A DNA stretch of 64,000 nt from Vibrio aestuarianus (GCF_012395185.1 NZ_JAAZTU010000003.1:1-64000); one strand, 5' to 3'. Shown: positions 19,393 through 29,332, counted from the first letter of the stretch. Notes: generated from the letters alone by a model not told the origin. Numbers and translations: made by a program.

Positions 19393-21423
19393 ATGAACAA
19401 AGCGTTTGAATTGGTATCAGACTATCAACCGTCGGGGGATCAACCAACGGCGATTAAACAGTTATTTGCTGGGTTAGACGCAGGGCTTGCTCATCAAACC
19501 TTATTGGGTGTGACGGGGTCGGGCAAAACGTTTACTTTAGCCAATGTCATTGCGCAAGCTCAGCGTCCAGCAATTTTATTGGCACCTAACAAGACCTTAG
19601 CCGCTCAATTGTATGGGGAAATGAAATCATTCTTCCCCAATAATGCGGTTGAGTATTTTGTCTCGTACTACGATTACTACCAACCAGAAGCTTATGTGCC
19701 AACCACGGACACGTTTATAGAAAAAGACTCCTCGGTTAACTCCCATATAGAACAAATGCGGCTTTCCGCGACCAAAGCACTTTTAGAGCGTAAAGATGCA
19801 ATTATTGTTGCTTCGGTTTCCGCTATTTATGGGTTGGGTGATCCAGATTCATATTTAAAGATGATGCTGCACGTCCGCCGTGGTGATGTGATGGATCAGC
19901 GCGATATTATCCGCCGTTTAGCGGAGCTTCAATACACACGTAACGACATGGCGTTTGAACGTGGTCAATTCAGAGTCCGCGGTGAAGTGATTGATATATT
20001 TCCAGCCGAGTCAGACTATGCCGCTGTACGAGTCGAAATGTTTGATGATGAGATTGATTGCATCAGCCTGTTTGATCCGCTCACAGGGGCGATGATTCAG
20101 CGTGACTTGCCAAGGTATACTGTTTATCCCAAAACTCACTACGTGACTCCTAGAGAGCGAATATTAGATGCAATAGAACTGATTAAAGAAGAGCTGCGAA
20201 CTCGCCAAGCTTATCTGCTTGAAAATAACAAATTGCTCGAAGAACAACGGATATCGCAGCGCACTCAATTTGATATTGAAATGATGAATGAACTTGGATT
20301 CTGTTCTGGTATTGAAAACTACTCGCGCTATCTCAGCGGTCGTAATGAAGGTGAGCCACCGCCAACACTTTTTGACTATCTGCCTCATGATGGCTTGTTG
20401 ATTATTGATGAATCTCACGTCACTGTGCCGCAAATTGGCGCAATGTTTAAAGGGGATCGATCGCGCAAAGAAACGTTGGTCGAATTTGGTTTCCGTTTGC
20501 CTTCTGCCCTAGATAACCGCCCATTGAAGTTCGAAGAGTTTGAATCACTCGCGCCACAAACTATTTTTGTTTCTGCGACACCGGGTAACTACGAATTGGA
20601 AAAATCGCAAGGTCAGATTGTCGATCAAGTTGTTCGTCCAACGGGTTTGCTTGATCCTGTGCTGGAGGTTCGCCCGGTGGCGACACAAGTTGATGATCTG
20701 TTGTCTGAAATTCGAATCCGTTCGGCCAAGGAAGAGCGAGTATTGGTTACCACTCTGACTAAACGAATGGCAGAGGATTTAACCGAATATCTGCATGAGC
20801 ATGGAGTAAAAGTTCGATACCTTCACTCGGATATTGACACAGTTGAACGAGTTGAAATTATTCGTGATCTTCGTTTGGGTGAGTTTGATGTATTAGTGGG
20901 CATCAACTTACTTCGCGAAGGTTTGGATATGCCAGAAGTGTCGTTGGTTGCTATTTTGGATGCAGATAAAGAAGGCTTCTTACGTTCAGAACGATCGCTG
21001 ATTCAAACCATTGGTCGTGCCGCACGTAATATCGAAGGCAAAGCGATTTTATATGCAGACCGTATCACTAACTCGATGAAGAAAGCGATGGATGAGACCG
21101 AGCGTCGTCGTCAAAAGCAGCAAGCGCACAACGAGGAGCTGGGCATTCAACCGCAGGCCCTTAAACGTAATATCAAAGATATTATGGAATTGGGTGACAT
21201 CACCAAATCGAAAAAACAGCGTGCTAGCGCTCAAGTTCCGTTATCGAAAGTGGCCGAAAGCTCTCAAACCTATGGCGCGTTAACACCACTGCAATTAGAG
21301 AAAGAGATCAGTAAATTAGAAGCTAAAATGTATAAACATGCGCAAGATTTGGAATTTGAATTAGCAGCACAGAAACGAGATGAGATTGAGAAGTTACGTC
21401 AGCAGTTCATAACCAATAGTTAA
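19393..21423 (+). CDS. uvrB: Excinuclease ABC subunit B
   Basis: UvrB verifies DNA damage delivered by UvrA and loads UvrC for dual incision in nucleotide excision repair. Start 19393 is preceded by AGAGGAACT and gives 676 residues; the frame opens 36 bp earlier without family features. Walker [10 protein letters not shown] lies near residue 40. The beta-hairpin tyrosine-rich segment [12 protein letters not shown], the helicase motif LLIIDESHV, the motif VI region QTIGRAARN, and the C-terminal UVR domain ([18 protein letters not shown]) are all present. uvrB next to luxO is the usual Vibrio layout. I find no convincing LexA box. Confidence 0.97.
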   Translation: MNKAFELVSDYQPSGDQPTAIKQLFAGLDAGLAHQTLLGVTGSGKTFTLANVIAQAQRPAILLAPNKTLAAQLYGEMKSFFPNNAVEYFVSYYDYYQPEAYVPTTDTFIEKDSSVNSHIEQMRLSATKALLERKDAIIVASVSAIYGLGDPDSYLKMMLHVRRGDVMDQRDIIRRLAELQYTRNDMAFERGQFRVRGEVIDIFPAESDYAAVRVEMFDDEIDCISLFDPLTGAMIQRDLPRYTVYPKTHYVTPRERILDAIELIKEELRTRQAYLLENNKLLEEQRISQRTQFDIEMMNELGFCSGIENYSRYLSGRNEGEPPPTLFDYLPHDGLLIIDESHVTVPQIGAMFKGDRSRKETLVEFGFRLPSALDNRPLKFEEFESLAPQTIFVSATPGNYELEKSQGQIVDQVVRPTGLLDPVLEVRPVATQVDDLLSEIRIRSAKEERVLVTTLTKRMAEDLTEYLHEHGVKVRYLHSDIDTVERVEIIRDLRLGEFDVLVGINLLREGLDMPEVSLVAILDADKEGFLRSERSLIQTIGRAARNIEGKAILYADRITNSMKKAMDETERRRQKQQAHNEELGIQPQALKRNIKDIMELGDITKSKKQRASAQVPLSKVAESSQTYGALTPLQLEKEISKLEAKMYKHAQDLEFELAAQKRDEIEKLRQQFITNS

Positions 21424-21518
21424 AAAAATAGCCAATAGAAAAGAGACTCTATTGGCTGTTATTTGTGAATACTTTATTCACTAACAACGTCAGTTGGCTA
21501 GGTGACCCCTAAGGGTCA
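21422..21518 (-). ncRNA. qrr1: Qrr1 quorum-regulatory small RNA
   Basis: Minus-strand RNA divergent from luxO, the known place of qrr1 in vibrios. Predicted +1 is T21518: the RNA starts TGACCCTTAGGGGTCA (first hairpin) and continues with CTAGCCAACTGACGTTGTTA, the conserved Qrr core that pairs with luxR/hapR and other mRNAs with Hfq. It ends in AGCCAATAGA/TCTATTGGCT followed by a T run. Length ~97 bases is normal. It is made by sigma-54 RNA polymerase activated by phosphorylated LuxO at low cell density. Confidence 0.95.
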
Positions 21519-21529
21519 TATAAGCTAAA

Positions 21530-21544
21530 GCATATACCATGCCA
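21530..21544 (-). promoter_or_regulatory. Sigma-54 promoter of qrr1
   Basis: TGGCATGGTATATGC on the minus strand has GG and GC at the exact -24/-12 spacing, and predicts +1 at 21518, the first base of Qrr1. Confidence 0.92.
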
Positions 21545-21606
21545 AGCTTAACTAAGCCCTAAAGTGTGATGTGGGCTTTAAACTATCGGCTTTCTCTAAC
21601 TTTTTT

Positions 21607-21650
21607 TTGCAAAATGCAAACCTTAATGCAACAATTAAGGCATACTGCAA
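21607..21650 (-). promoter_or_regulatory. Two LuxO-binding sites upstream of qrr1
   Basis: TTGCAAAATGCAA (21607-21619) fits the LuxO consensus TTGCA-N3-TGCAA perfectly. A second site, TTGCAGTATGCCT on the minus strand (21650-21638), matches 5+3 of the ten fixed bases. Their centres are 31 bp apart, three helical turns, about 95-125 bp upstream of the qrr1 start, as expected for enhancer-type activation. They also lie immediately before luxO, so autoregulation of luxO is possible. Confidence 0.85.
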
Positions 21651-21667
21651 ATGTTAATGGCTAGGTT

Positions 21668-23071
21668 ATGCAATCGAGTTTATCAATACGGAAGACTAAG
21701 TATCTTCTGATGGTCGAAGATACTGCGTCTGTTGCGGCGTTGTATCGTTCTTATTTAACGCCTCTTGAAATCGATATTAATATCGTCGGGACCGGCCGCT
21801 ACGCAATAGAAAGCTTGGCCCATCGAGAGCCAGATTTAATTTTGCTCGATCTTCGATTACCGGATATGACTGGTATGGACGTCTTGCACGCGGTCAAAGA
21901 TCAATATCCTGACGTCCCTGTGATTTTCATGACAGCACACGGTTCGATTGATACTGCCGTTGAAGCAATGCGTCATGGGGCACAAGACTTTCTGATTAAA
22001 CCCTGTGAAGCGGACCGTTTGCGTGTCACGGTCAATAACGCCATTCGCAAAGCAAGCAAATTACGAGATGACGTCGGTAATCCGGGTAATCAGAATTACC
22101 AAGGTTTTATTGGAAGTAGTCAAACTATGCAGTCGGTTTATCGCACTATTGACTCTGCCGCAACCAGTAAAGCCAGTATTTTTATCACAGGTGAGAGTGG
22201 TACAGGTAAAGAGGTGTGCGCCGAAGCGATTCATGCTGCGAGTAAGCGCGGTGATAAACCGTTTATTGCCATCAATTGTGCGGCGATTCCTAAAGATTTG
22301 ATAGAAAGTGAGTTGTTTGGTCACGTCAAAGGTGCATTTACTGGTGCAGCCACCGACCGACAAGGTGCTGCCGAGCTAGCCGATGGTGGTACTCTATTTT
22401 TGGATGAATTGTGTGAAATGGACTTGGATTTACAAACCAAGCTATTGCGTTTTATACAAACGGGTACATTCCAAAAAGTCGGTTCGTCTAAAATGAAAAG
22501 TGTGGATGTGCGTTTTGTTTGTGCAACCAACCGTGACCCTTGGAAAGAAGTTCAAGAAGGGCGTTTTCGAGAAGATTTGTACTATCGACTGTATGTAATC
22601 CCTTTGCATTTACCCCCTTTGCGAGAACGAGGTGATGATGTTATTGAAATCGCTTATTCGTTGTTAGGTTTCATGTCGAAAGAAGAAGGAAAAGGCTTTG
22701 TCCGTCTAGCGCCTGAGGTGGTTGAGCGTTTTACACAGTATGAATGGCCCGGTAATGTTCGCCAACTACAAAATGTTTTACGTAACGTTGTTGTTTTGAA
22801 CCAAGGTAGTGAGATCCAACTAACTATGCTACCACCACCTTTGAACCAAGTTCTGGATAATCAAATCCGTATCCCCAATTCGAATTCAGAGACTGATAAA
22901 AAAAGTGTCACCGTACATGATATTTTTCCACTATGGTTAACAGAGAAGCAAGCCATTGAGCAAGCGATTGATGCTTGTGATGGCAATATTCCTAAAGCCG
23001 CGGGTTATTTAGATGTTAGCCCTTCAACCATCTATCGTAAAATTCAAGCATGGAACGCCAAAGAGAATTAA
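21668..23071 (+). CDS. luxO: Quorum-sensing sigma-54 response regulator LuxO
   Basis: LuxO receives phosphate from LuxU at low cell density and activates sigma-54 transcription of qrr genes. The receiver domain (residues ~12-130) has the phospho-acceptor Asp61 in ILLDLRLPD; this equals Asp47 if translation starts at Met15. The AAA+ domain has Walker A GESGTGKE, the sigma-54 contact loop GAFTGA, and the Walker B segment GGTLFLDE. A Fis-type helix-turn-helix is at the C terminus ([20 protein letters not shown]). All key residues are present, so the protein looks functional. luxU follows almost at once. Confidence 0.97.
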   Translation: MQSSLSIRKTKYLLMVEDTASVAALYRSYLTPLEIDINIVGTGRYAIESLAHREPDLILLDLRLPDMTGMDVLHAVKDQYPDVPVIFMTAHGSIDTAVEAMRHGAQDFLIKPCEADRLRVTVNNAIRKASKLRDDVGNPGNQNYQGFIGSSQTMQSVYRTIDSAATSKASIFITGESGTGKEVCAEAIHAASKRGDKPFIAINCAAIPKDLIESELFGHVKGAFTGAATDRQGAAELADGGTLFLDELCEMDLDLQTKLLRFIQTGTFQKVGSSKMKSVDVRFVCATNRDPWKEVQEGRFREDLYYRLYVIPLHLPPLRERGDDVIEIAYSLLGFMSKEEGKGFVRLAPEVVERFTQYEWPGNVRQLQNVLRNVVVLNQGSEIQLTMLPPPLNQVLDNQIRIPNSNSETDKKSVTVHDIFPLWLTEKQAIEQAIDACDGNIPKAAGYLDVSPSTIYRKIQAWNAKEN

Positions 23072-23076
23072 TCGAA

Positions 23077-23421
23077 ATGGAATTAATAAATCAAAATAAA
23101 ATTGCACATTTAGCTCAGGAAATTGGTGAAGAGAACGTTCCTGTATTGTTGCAGATCTTTCTAGGGGAGCTTAGTGACTACTCTCATAAGCTTACTGATG
23201 ACACGCTAAGTAACAAGTTTGAGTATCTCAAAGAGATTAGCCACGCTCTAAAAAGTAGCGCATCGAGCTTTGGTGCTGATAGATTATGTGCTAAAGCCGT
23301 TGAGATTGACGCGAAAGCGAAAGAGCAGTTGTTATTTGATGAGGCTCAAGAATTGGCAGCGATGCTGAGTTTGATTGAAGAAACGCATCGCTGTTATTCC
23401 AACTTGATGGAGCCAAGTTAA
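23077..23421 (+). CDS. luxU: Phosphotransferase LuxU
   Basis: LuxU is the single-domain HPt protein relaying phosphate between the quorum sensor kinases (LuxN/LuxQ/CqsS type) and LuxO. The phospho-His is in the motif EISHALKSSASSFGA, residue 56 from the ATG at 23077. This start gives 114 residues and a family-like N terminus (MELINQNKIAHLAQEIG). An upstream ATG at 23050 overlaps luxO and would add nine residues. The close spacing indicates a luxO-luxU operon. Confidence 0.93.
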   Translation: MELINQNKIAHLAQEIGEENVPVLLQIFLGELSDYSHKLTDDTLSNKFEYLKEISHALKSSASSFGADRLCAKAVEIDAKAKEQLLFDEAQELAAMLSLIEETHRCYSNLMEPS

Positions 23422-23444
23422 TTATTAGGTAATTCCATAGGGAA

Positions 23445-24335
23445 TTAACCGATTAACTGAGCTTCAATCGCTTGCTGAAGTTTTACGCGATCATGCCGCC
23501 AGTCGCGGTTGGGAGAGGCTAAGTCGTTGGTGACACAATTCCATCGTTCAGCGAGCTCTGGATGAGGCGTGTCGCCAATCACAACATCAATACCACGAGC
23601 ATGACATGCTCTCTCACACCATTCCAATTTTTGTTGAAGTGACATTCTTCCCGCCGGACCTTGCTCTGGCGATAAGTTTTCGACAAAAATCAATTTTGCT
23701 TTTATGTTTTGTTTAATGGCATTGCCGATCTCTGGCAGTAACAGTGGCGGCATTACACTGGTTAAGAAACTGCCGGGGCCAAGGATAATACAATCTGCAG
23801 CACTGATTGCCGCTACCGCCTCTTTCGTAGCTGGTACTTCAGGCGACAAGTCTAAACGGCGCAAGTTTTCCTGCATTTCATCGACATTGGTTTCACCTGT
23901 AACCCAGCGACCATCCAAAGACAAAGCAGTCAGATCAGAAGGATGCTCCGACATTGGCACGATATTGACGTCCACTTTCAGCATATTGCGAATCAGGTTG
24001 ATTGCATCGAGGGGGCGTACCGATAGGTTGTCTAAAGCAGTTAGCATTAAATTACCAAGGTTGTGTCCATTCAGCTCACCTGCGCCTTTGAAGCGATATT
24101 CAAACATCATCGAACTGATCGAGGGTTCGGTAATCAATTGATTAATACAGTTGCGAGTATCACCCCAAGCAATACCACCTTGGCAGTGGCGAATGCGACC
24201 AGTTGAGCCGCCGTTATCGGTAGTGGTAACAATACCGGTTGCGTTAGAACCGAAATCTTTTAAAGCCGCTAGCATACGTCCTAGCCCGTGTCCGCCGCCT
24301 ATAGCGACGACTTTTTTGGATGCGTAAATACTCAT
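23445..24335 (-). CDS. YvcK/CofD-family protein (gluconeogenesis factor-like)
   Basis: A 296-residue member of the YvcK family, related to the CofD phospholactate transferase fold. Visible motifs are VVAIGGGHGLGRMLAALKD near the N terminus, TTDNGGSTGRIR, and CIILGPGSFLTSVMPPLL. In Bacillus, YvcK binds UDP-GlcNAc and is needed for growth and shape on gluconeogenic carbon; the Vibrio role is not established. The frame opens at 24401, but the ATG at 24335 after AAGAAG fits the family. It converges with luxU and diverges from moaA, as in other vibrios. Confidence 0.9.
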   Translation of the reverse strand: MSIYASKKVVAIGGGHGLGRMLAALKDFGSNATGIVTTTDNGGSTGRIRHCQGGIAWGDTRNCINQLITEPSISSMMFEYRFKGAGELNGHNLGNLMLTALDNLSVRPLDAINLIRNMLKVDVNIVPMSEHPSDLTALSLDGRWVTGETNVDEMQENLRRLDLSPEVPATKEAVAAISAADCIILGPGSFLTSVMPPLLLPEIGNAIKQNIKAKLIFVENLSPEQGPAGRMSLQQKLEWCERACHARGIDVVIGDTPHPELAERWNCVTNDLASPNRDWRHDRVKLQQAIEAQLIG

Positions 24336-24525
24336 CTGTTTCTTCTTATTTTTAAATATTTCACTACAATTTAGAGTAGGTGGTTCATAACTCATACTCA
24401 TTAGGTGGTAAATTGAGTGGTGGATATATTTTTTTTGCTACAAGGGTAGAATCACTTAAAAATATTAAGTATTTTACCTTCAGCTGCTGTTGATTTGGTT
24501 GATTATAATACCTCAACAGCTGCCA

Positions 24526-24632
24526 TAGCTCCGAGCTTAATCAGCTAAGTCTCATTTTTGTGAGATAAGGTGGTTAAGCCAGTGGTCTACTGCCACAAGG
24601 GCATAATTGGAAATGATTATGCCTCCCGTATT
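24526..24632 (+). promoter_or_regulatory. Probable Moco (molybdenum cofactor) riboswitch before moaA
   Basis: The leader of moaA contains landmarks I recall from the Moco RNA motif: CTCCGAGC near the 5' side, several consecutive small stems (TCTCA/TGAGA near 24550-24565, GTGG/CCAC near 24582-24596), then the hairpin GGCATAAT/ATTATGCC (24600-24623) followed by CTCCCGT just before the GGAAAGG ribosome site. In E. coli the equivalent leader represses moaA when cofactor is abundant. A TATAAT at 24504-24509, flanked by GCTGTTGA/TCAACAGC, is a possible -10 element. The assignment is by pattern, not by a covariance search. Confidence 0.65.
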
Positions 24633-24646
24633 TGGAAAGGTGTTTC

Positions 24647-25636
24647 GTGGCGCAACAATTCGAAGATAGATTTCAGCGTAAATTTTATTATTTACGCTTA
24701 TCCGTTACAGATGTCTGTAACTTTAAATGCACATATTGTCTGCCTGATGGTTATAAACCTTCGGGGCAGAAAAATTCGTCATTTTTAACCCTCCCAGAGA
24801 TACAACGCGTCGTAAAAGCATTTGCTGATTGTGGTACGTCTAAAGTACGCATCACTGGTGGTGAGCCCAGTCTCCGCAAAGATTTCACCGAAATTATTGC
24901 GACAGTGGCCAATACAGCTGGCATCAATAAAGTAGCGACGACAACCAATGGCTACCGTATGGCGAAGCAAGTTGAACATTGGAAAGCCGCGGGGTTAACT
25001 CACGTCAATGTGAGTGTTGATAGTTTAGATCCGCGAATGTTTCATCAGATCACGGGCGAGAATAAGTTCAATGATGTAATGTCGGGGATTGAGCGTGCTT
25101 TTGAAGTCGGATTTGAGCAGGTTAAAGTTAATGTCGTACTGATGAAAGACATGAATCATCACGAGCTTCCTGCTTTTCTCAACTGGATCAAACACCGTCC
25201 TATTCAACTGCGTTTTATTGAATTGATGCAAACTGGAGATATGGATAGCTTGTTCGACCGTCATCATGTTTCTGGCGTAGCGATTCGTAATCAACTTATT
25301 GCGGACGGCTGGGTGCTCAAAGCACGAGCTAATAATGATGGTCCGGCACAAGTGTTCGTTCATGCCGATTACCAAGGTGAGATTGGCCTTATCATGCCTT
25401 ATGAGAAAAACTTTTGTGAGAGTTGCAATCGCTTAAGAGTATCAGCAAAAGGCAAACTGCATTTGTGTCTGTTTGGCGACCATGGAGTTGAACTGCGTGA
25501 TCTGCTTGAAAAAGATGAACAAGAAACAGCGTTAATTGAACGTATCCAAGCGCAATTACAAACTAAATCTGTGAGTCATTTTCTACATGATGGTCATACA
25601 GGAATGACACCACATCTCGCCTCAATCGGCGGCTAA
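24647..25636 (+). CDS. moaA: GTP 3',8-cyclase MoaA
   Basis: MoaA is the radical-SAM enzyme that, with MoaC, turns GTP into cyclic pyranopterin phosphate. The N-terminal cluster is C24-x3-C28-x2-C31 (CNFKCTYC), and a C-terminal second cluster site has [18 protein letters not shown]; the protein ends in GG as needed for activity. I choose the GTG at 24647 because GGAAAGG lies six bases upstream and the protein then starts [19 protein letters not shown], the family form. Length 329 residues. First gene of moaABCDE. Confidence 0.96.
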   Translation: MAQQFEDRFQRKFYYLRLSVTDVCNFKCTYCLPDGYKPSGQKNSSFLTLPEIQRVVKAFADCGTSKVRITGGEPSLRKDFTEIIATVANTAGINKVATTTNGYRMAKQVEHWKAAGLTHVNVSVDSLDPRMFHQITGENKFNDVMSGIERAFEVGFEQVKVNVVLMKDMNHHELPAFLNWIKHRPIQLRFIELMQTGDMDSLFDRHHVSGVAIRNQLIADGWVLKARANNDGPAQVFVHADYQGEIGLIMPYEKNFCESCNRLRVSAKGKLHLCLFGDHGVELRDLLEKDEQETALIERIQAQLQTKSVSHFLHDGHTGMTPHLASIGG

Positions 25637-25721
25637 AATTCGAATTTTCTGATACTTGCCCACGATATAACGAAGGGGCAAGTTCAATACAACATCATAT
25701 TTTAAAAAGAAAGGTGAACTA

Positions 25722-26234
25722 ATGGGTCACGCAGAAAGCAAATTCCAACCTGCAAATATCGCGGTATTAACAGTGTCAGATACTCGTACTGAAGAAAATG
25801 ATACCTCAGGCGGTTACTTAGCCGAGCAGCTTCAAGAAGCTGGTCACAAATTAGCAGATAAGAAAATTGTCATTGATGATATGTACAAAATTCGAGCGAT
25901 TGTTTCACAGTGGATTGCTGATGAAAACGTCCAAGCGGTGTTGATCACTGGAGGAACAGGCTTCACTTCTCGTGACAGTACACCTGAAGCACTTAAGCCT
26001 TTATTTAATAAAGAAGTGGAAGGTTTTGGCGAGTTATTCCGAATGGTTTCTTATGAAGAGATAGGTACATCCACCATTCAATCTCGCGCTATTGCGGGTT
26101 TTGCTAATCACACCGTAATTTTTGCGATGCCGGGGTCTACCGGGGCATGTCGTACTGGTTGGACGAAAATTATTAAGCAGCAAATGGATGCAAGTCATCG
26201 CCCTTGTAATTTCATGCCTCACCTTGCGGTATAA
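25722..26234 (+). CDS. moaB: Molybdenum cofactor biosynthesis protein B
   Basis: A 170-residue member of the MogA/MoaB family, which binds molybdopterin; the E. coli MoaB role is not fully settled, while MogA adenylylates molybdopterin. Motifs: TVSDTRTEENDTSG, LITGGTGFTSRDSTPEAL and FAMPGSTGACRTGW. It lies between moaA and moaC with a good ribosome site (AAAGGTGAAC). Confidence 0.94.
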   Translation: MGHAESKFQPANIAVLTVSDTRTEENDTSGGYLAEQLQEAGHKLADKKIVIDDMYKIRAIVSQWIADENVQAVLITGGTGFTSRDSTPEALKPLFNKEVEGFGELFRMVSYEEIGTSTIQSRAIAGFANHTVIFAMPGSTGACRTGWTKIIKQQMDASHRPCNFMPHLAV

Positions 26235-26243
26235 GGAAGCCCG

Positions 26244-26723
26244 ATGAGCTCATTTACTCATATTAATGCTTCTGGTGAAGCTAACATGGTTGATGTTTCG
26301 GCAAAGGCCGAAACCGTTAGAGAGGCACGCGCAGAAGCGTTTGTTCATATGGCACCAGAAACGTTGCAGTTAATCGTTTCTGGGCAACATCACAAAGGTG
26401 ATGTCTTTGCTACGGCTCGTATCGCGGGTATTCAGGCGGCAAAGAAAACATGGGATTTAATTCCACTCTGTCATCCATTGTTGCTTTCCAAAGTTGAAGT
26501 GCAGCTTGAGGCTATTGAGGCTGAAAATAAAGTACGTATTGAATCTGTTTGTAAGCTTGCAGGAAAAACAGGCGTAGAAATGGAAGCTCTGACGGCTGCT
26601 TCGGTTGCGGCGTTGACCATCTACGATATGTGTAAAGCCGTTCAAAAAGATATGGTGATTAGCCAAGTTCGTTTGTTGGAAAAAACAGGCGGGAAATCGG
26701 GTCACTTTAAGGCCGAAGAATAA
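26244..26723 (+). CDS. moaC: Cyclic pyranopterin monophosphate synthase MoaC
   Basis: MoaC rearranges the MoaA product to cyclic pyranopterin monophosphate. The 159-residue protein has the conserved [14 protein letters not shown] and [20 protein letters not shown] blocks, the latter with the catalytic DMCKAVQK Asp/Lys pair. AAGGAAGC upstream of ATG; nine bases from moaB. Confidence 0.96.
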   Translation: MSSFTHINASGEANMVDVSAKAETVREARAEAFVHMAPETLQLIVSGQHHKGDVFATARIAGIQAAKKTWDLIPLCHPLLLSKVEVQLEAIEAENKVRIESVCKLAGKTGVEMEALTAASVAALTIYDMCKAVQKDMVISQVRLLEKTGGKSGHFKAEE

Positions 26724-26774
26724 AAATTGAATTTTGAAAACTATAATTCAAACAAGACAGTAAGTGGTGAAGGC

Positions 26775-27020
26775 ATGATTACGGTTCTCTTCTTTGCTCA
26801 AACACGAGAATTAGTTGGGCAAGACAGTTTGGTTGTTGATAGTGAGTTTGATACGGTTGAAGCATTGCGTGCTCACTTAGCCGCTCAAGAAGGTAAGTGG
26901 GGGCTCGCGCTAGAGGCTGGTAAATTATTAGCCGCCGTTAATCAGTCGATTGTCCCATTCGATACAGTGTTGCAAACTGGTGACGAGGTTGCTTTTTTTC
27001 CACCAGTGACTGGGGGCTAA
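26775..27020 (+). CDS. moaD: Molybdopterin synthase sulphur carrier subunit MoaD
   Basis: MoaD is a ubiquitin-like protein whose C-terminal Gly-Gly is thiocarboxylated and donates sulphur to the pterin. The product ends FFPPVTGG, as required. The frame opens earlier with TTG at 26727, but the ATG at 26775 with GAAGG upstream gives 81 residues, the normal size. moaE starts two bases after the stop. Confidence 0.94.
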   Translation: MITVLFFAQTRELVGQDSLVVDSEFDTVEALRAHLAAQEGKWGLALEAGKLLAAVNQSIVPFDTVLQTGDEVAFFPPVTGG

Positions 27021-27021
27021 A

Positions 27022-27477
27022 ATGGATAGCAGAGTAAGCGTACAGCAAGATGATTTTTCGGTTGATGCCGAATATCAATATCTGTCGGAGGGAACGGCAG
27101 CCGGTGCGGTGGTTACTTTTATTGGTAAAGTTCGAGATATGAACTTGGGCGACAACGTCATTGGCTTGTCGCTGGAGCACTATCCAGGTATGACAGAGAA
27201 ATCGCTCAGTGAAATTTGTGATCAAGCTGAGCTACGTTGGCCTTTGCAGAAAATTCGTGTGATTCATCGAGTCGGCGACATGGATATTGGTGATCAAATT
27301 GTGTTTGTTGGTGTTACCAGTGCGCATCGTGGTTCTGCATTTGAAGCGTGCGAATTCATCATGGATTACTTAAAGACTAAAGCGCCTTTTTGGAAAAAAG
27401 AACGTACCACGCATGAAACACGTTGGGTGGATTCAAGAGATTCTGATGCTAAAGCTGCGGCTCGTTGGCAGAGATAG
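27022..27477 (+). CDS. moaE: Molybdopterin synthase catalytic subunit MoaE
   Basis: MoaE takes sulphur from MoaD to make the dithiolene of molybdopterin. Conserved parts: AAGAVVTFIGKVRD, LEHYPGMTEKSL, IHRVGDMDIGD, and KTKAPFWKKE with the catalytic lysines. 151 residues, last gene of the moa cluster; it converges with the diguanylate cyclase gene only 11 bp away with no evident terminator. Confidence 0.96.
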   Translation: MDSRVSVQQDDFSVDAEYQYLSEGTAAGAVVTFIGKVRDMNLGDNVIGLSLEHYPGMTEKSLSEICDQAELRWPLQKIRVIHRVGDMDIGDQIVFVGVTSAHRGSAFEACEFIMDYLKTKAPFWKKERTTHETRWVDSRDSDAKAAARWQR

Positions 27478-27488
27478 GTACCATTTGC

Positions 27489-28454
27489 TTAGTCCTTTTT
27501 GAGCATATGAATGGTGCCTCGTTGCTGATGTTTAGCATGAAATAGAGCTTTATCTGCAATTGCAACAAATTGTTGTGGTGTCATGTTGGTTGGTATATCG
27601 ACGCAATGTTGTATGCCGATTGTTATCGAAACATAGGGAGAAACGTGTGAACCTTTGTGGGGGATCGCTAGTTCTCTCACTTTATCGAGTAGTTGATAGG
27701 CTCTATCTTTACATTGTTTGTCATCTATATCGGTAAGAAATAGCAAAAATTCATCTCCTCCGTACCGAAAACAGAGATCATGTTTTCGTTTCCAATGCTG
27801 AAGTAGTTTCCCTACCTCACGCAACACATCATCACCATTAACGTGCCCATAGTGGTCGTTGTATTGTTTAAAACAATCGATATCGATCATAAAAATAGCG
27901 GCACTGGATTTTTCTAGCCTAGCCATATCTAAAGCTTGAGGGAGTAAGGAATCCATCGCGTAGCGGTTATAGACTTGGGTGAGGTGATCTATATAGGTCA
28001 GTTTTTCAAGCTCGAGCTGGTGGGTCGCGAGTTTTTCTACAGTACGTTTGTATTCGGTAATGTTACGTACCGTCCAGAGTACATACTCTGTTCCGGCTAA
28101 CGGGATTACGAGTGCATTGAAATATTGAACATCTTGAGGGCCTTCTATGCCTTCAAAACAGGGTAAAGTTTTCGGATCAAGCTCATATTCGAATTCTTGG
28201 TGCTGACCGCTATCAATCACGTCAGCAACGATTTGATTAAACCAACGAGCTTTATCGTGTGGAAGCACTTGGTATTGGTTTAGGCCGATGATGGTGGCAG
28301 GGTTATGGTGACGACTTCTGTCGGTTCCTCCCCATGTTTCGACATAGACTCCTTCACGATTAATGAGAAAAGTTGGCTCAGGAAGCGATTCAAAGAAGGC
28401 ATACATCAACACTGGATTTTCTAAGATAGCGGATATTAACGGTGAATTCGCCAT
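27489..28454 (-). CDS. PAS-GGDEF diguanylate cyclase
   Basis: A 321-residue soluble protein: a PAS-like sensory domain (residues ~15-140, FFESLPEPTFLINREGVYVE), a short linking helix (YKRTVEKLATHQLELEKL), and a GGDEF domain (residues ~150-318). The active-site motif is intact (RYGGDEF, 232-236). A product-inhibition I-site RKHD (223-226) lies exactly five residues before it. It should make cyclic di-GMP and be feedback-inhibited. No signal peptide or membrane span. The ligand of the PAS domain is unknown. Confidence 0.92.
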   Translation of the reverse strand: MANSPLISAILENPVLMYAFFESLPEPTFLINREGVYVETWGGTDRSRHHNPATIIGLNQYQVLPHDKARWFNQIVADVIDSGQHQEFEYELDPKTLPCFEGIEGPQDVQYFNALVIPLAGTEYVLWTVRNITEYKRTVEKLATHQLELEKLTYIDHLTQVYNRYAMDSLLPQALDMARLEKSSAAIFMIDIDCFKQYNDHYGHVNGDDVLREVGKLLQHWKRKHDLCFRYGGDEFLLFLTDIDDKQCKDRAYQLLDKVRELAIPHKGSHVSPYVSITIGIQHCVDIPTNMTPQQFVAIADKALFHAKHQQRGTIHMLKKD

Positions 28455-28731
28455 ACCTCAGCCTTAATAATATAAAAGTTAATACATTAATATATAGATG
28501 ATCTTGACGATAAAATCTTGCGCGCAATGGCGTGTTCAATGCTATTAAGTGGTTTATAAATGAGACGAAGGGCTTTTTGTTTTTCAATGATTTTCTTTTA
28601 GTAAAGTAACACTCTGGAATGGTGATAGTTTTTGCCTATTAAAAAAATTGGTCATTTCCATTTAGTAAAATCAAGAAATTAGACAACACTTACTCTAAAG
28701 GCAGCATAACGTTGCAAGTAAGGAGACTATT

Positions 28732-29148
28732 ATGCAATCGCTCAAAGTTAAAGATTATATGACATTACAAGCGGTTACTTTTAAACCCGAAATGCCACTC
28801 ACTGCCGCGCTAGATAAAGTGATTCGTTCTGATCATCTAGGCGGCCCTGTCATTAACGATCAAGAGCAGGTTATCGGTTTTCTTTCCGAGCAGGACCTAC
28901 TCGATAAATTAGTGAAAGTCAGCTATTTTTGCCAAGACACACATCTAGTCAGTGACTGTATGCACCCTGATGTGTTATCTGTCGGGCCTGATACCTCCAT
29001 TATAGAACTTGCTGATATGATGAAAGTCGGTAAACCTAAGGTTTATCCCGTGATAGACCAGGGCAAATTGGTGGGTATTATCACCCGAAGAGATGTGCTA
29101 CGTGCACTGGGTAAAAATCTCGACAACTGTTTCAAGCGACAAGTATAA
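28732..29148 (+). CDS. CBS-domain pair protein
   Basis: A 138-residue protein consisting of two CBS domains (about residues 5-60 and 75-130), with the typical GGPVINDQEQVIGFLSEQDL and KVYPVIDQGKLVGIITRRDV segments. CBS pairs bind adenosyl ligands such as AMP, ATP or SAM. With no attached effector domain, the partner is unknown. The ribosome site AAGGAG is strong, and a terminator follows. Nothing in the neighbourhood reveals its job. Confidence 0.88.
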   Translation: MQSLKVKDYMTLQAVTFKPEMPLTAALDKVIRSDHLGGPVINDQEQVIGFLSEQDLLDKLVKVSYFCQDTHLVSDCMHPDVLSVGPDTSIIELADMMKVGKPKVYPVIDQGKLVGIITRRDVLRALGKNLDNCFKRQV

Positions 29149-29237
29149 GTAGATTCAATCGTTTTCTAATCGATCGAAATAAGGATGTCGTTGTCTTTGC
29201 TATCCTGAGTCTAACTTAAATTGTGTGTGAGTAGTCC

Positions 29238-29266
29238 AGAGACGCCAAAGAGCGTCTCTTTTTTTT
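29238..29266 (+). terminator. Terminator after the CBS gene
   Basis: AGAGACGC, six-base loop, GCGTCTCT followed by eight T. Confidence 0.92.
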
Positions 29267-29275
29267 ACTGGAGTA

Positions 29276-29307
29276 TTGACCTTGGAGTTAGCTCTAAGGT
29301 GTAAGCT
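29276..29307 (+). promoter_or_regulatory. ZntR-type MerR promoter of zntA
   Basis: TTGACC (29276-29281), an over-long 20-bp spacer, TAAGCT (29302-29307). Between them lies the imperfect palindrome CCTTGGAG-TTAG-CTCTAAGG. This matches the layout of E. coli PzntA, where ZntR with bound zinc unwinds a 20-bp spacer to activate transcription. No zntR gene is in the window. Confidence 0.85.
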
Positions 29308-29332
29308 TATTGAAAAGTAAAAGGAGAACCTT

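Noticed and set aside
23428..23450. GGTAATTCC/GGAATTAACC inverted repeat between luxU and yvcK as a terminator
   Set aside because: It has a bulge, no T run, and overlaps the yvcK stop codon.
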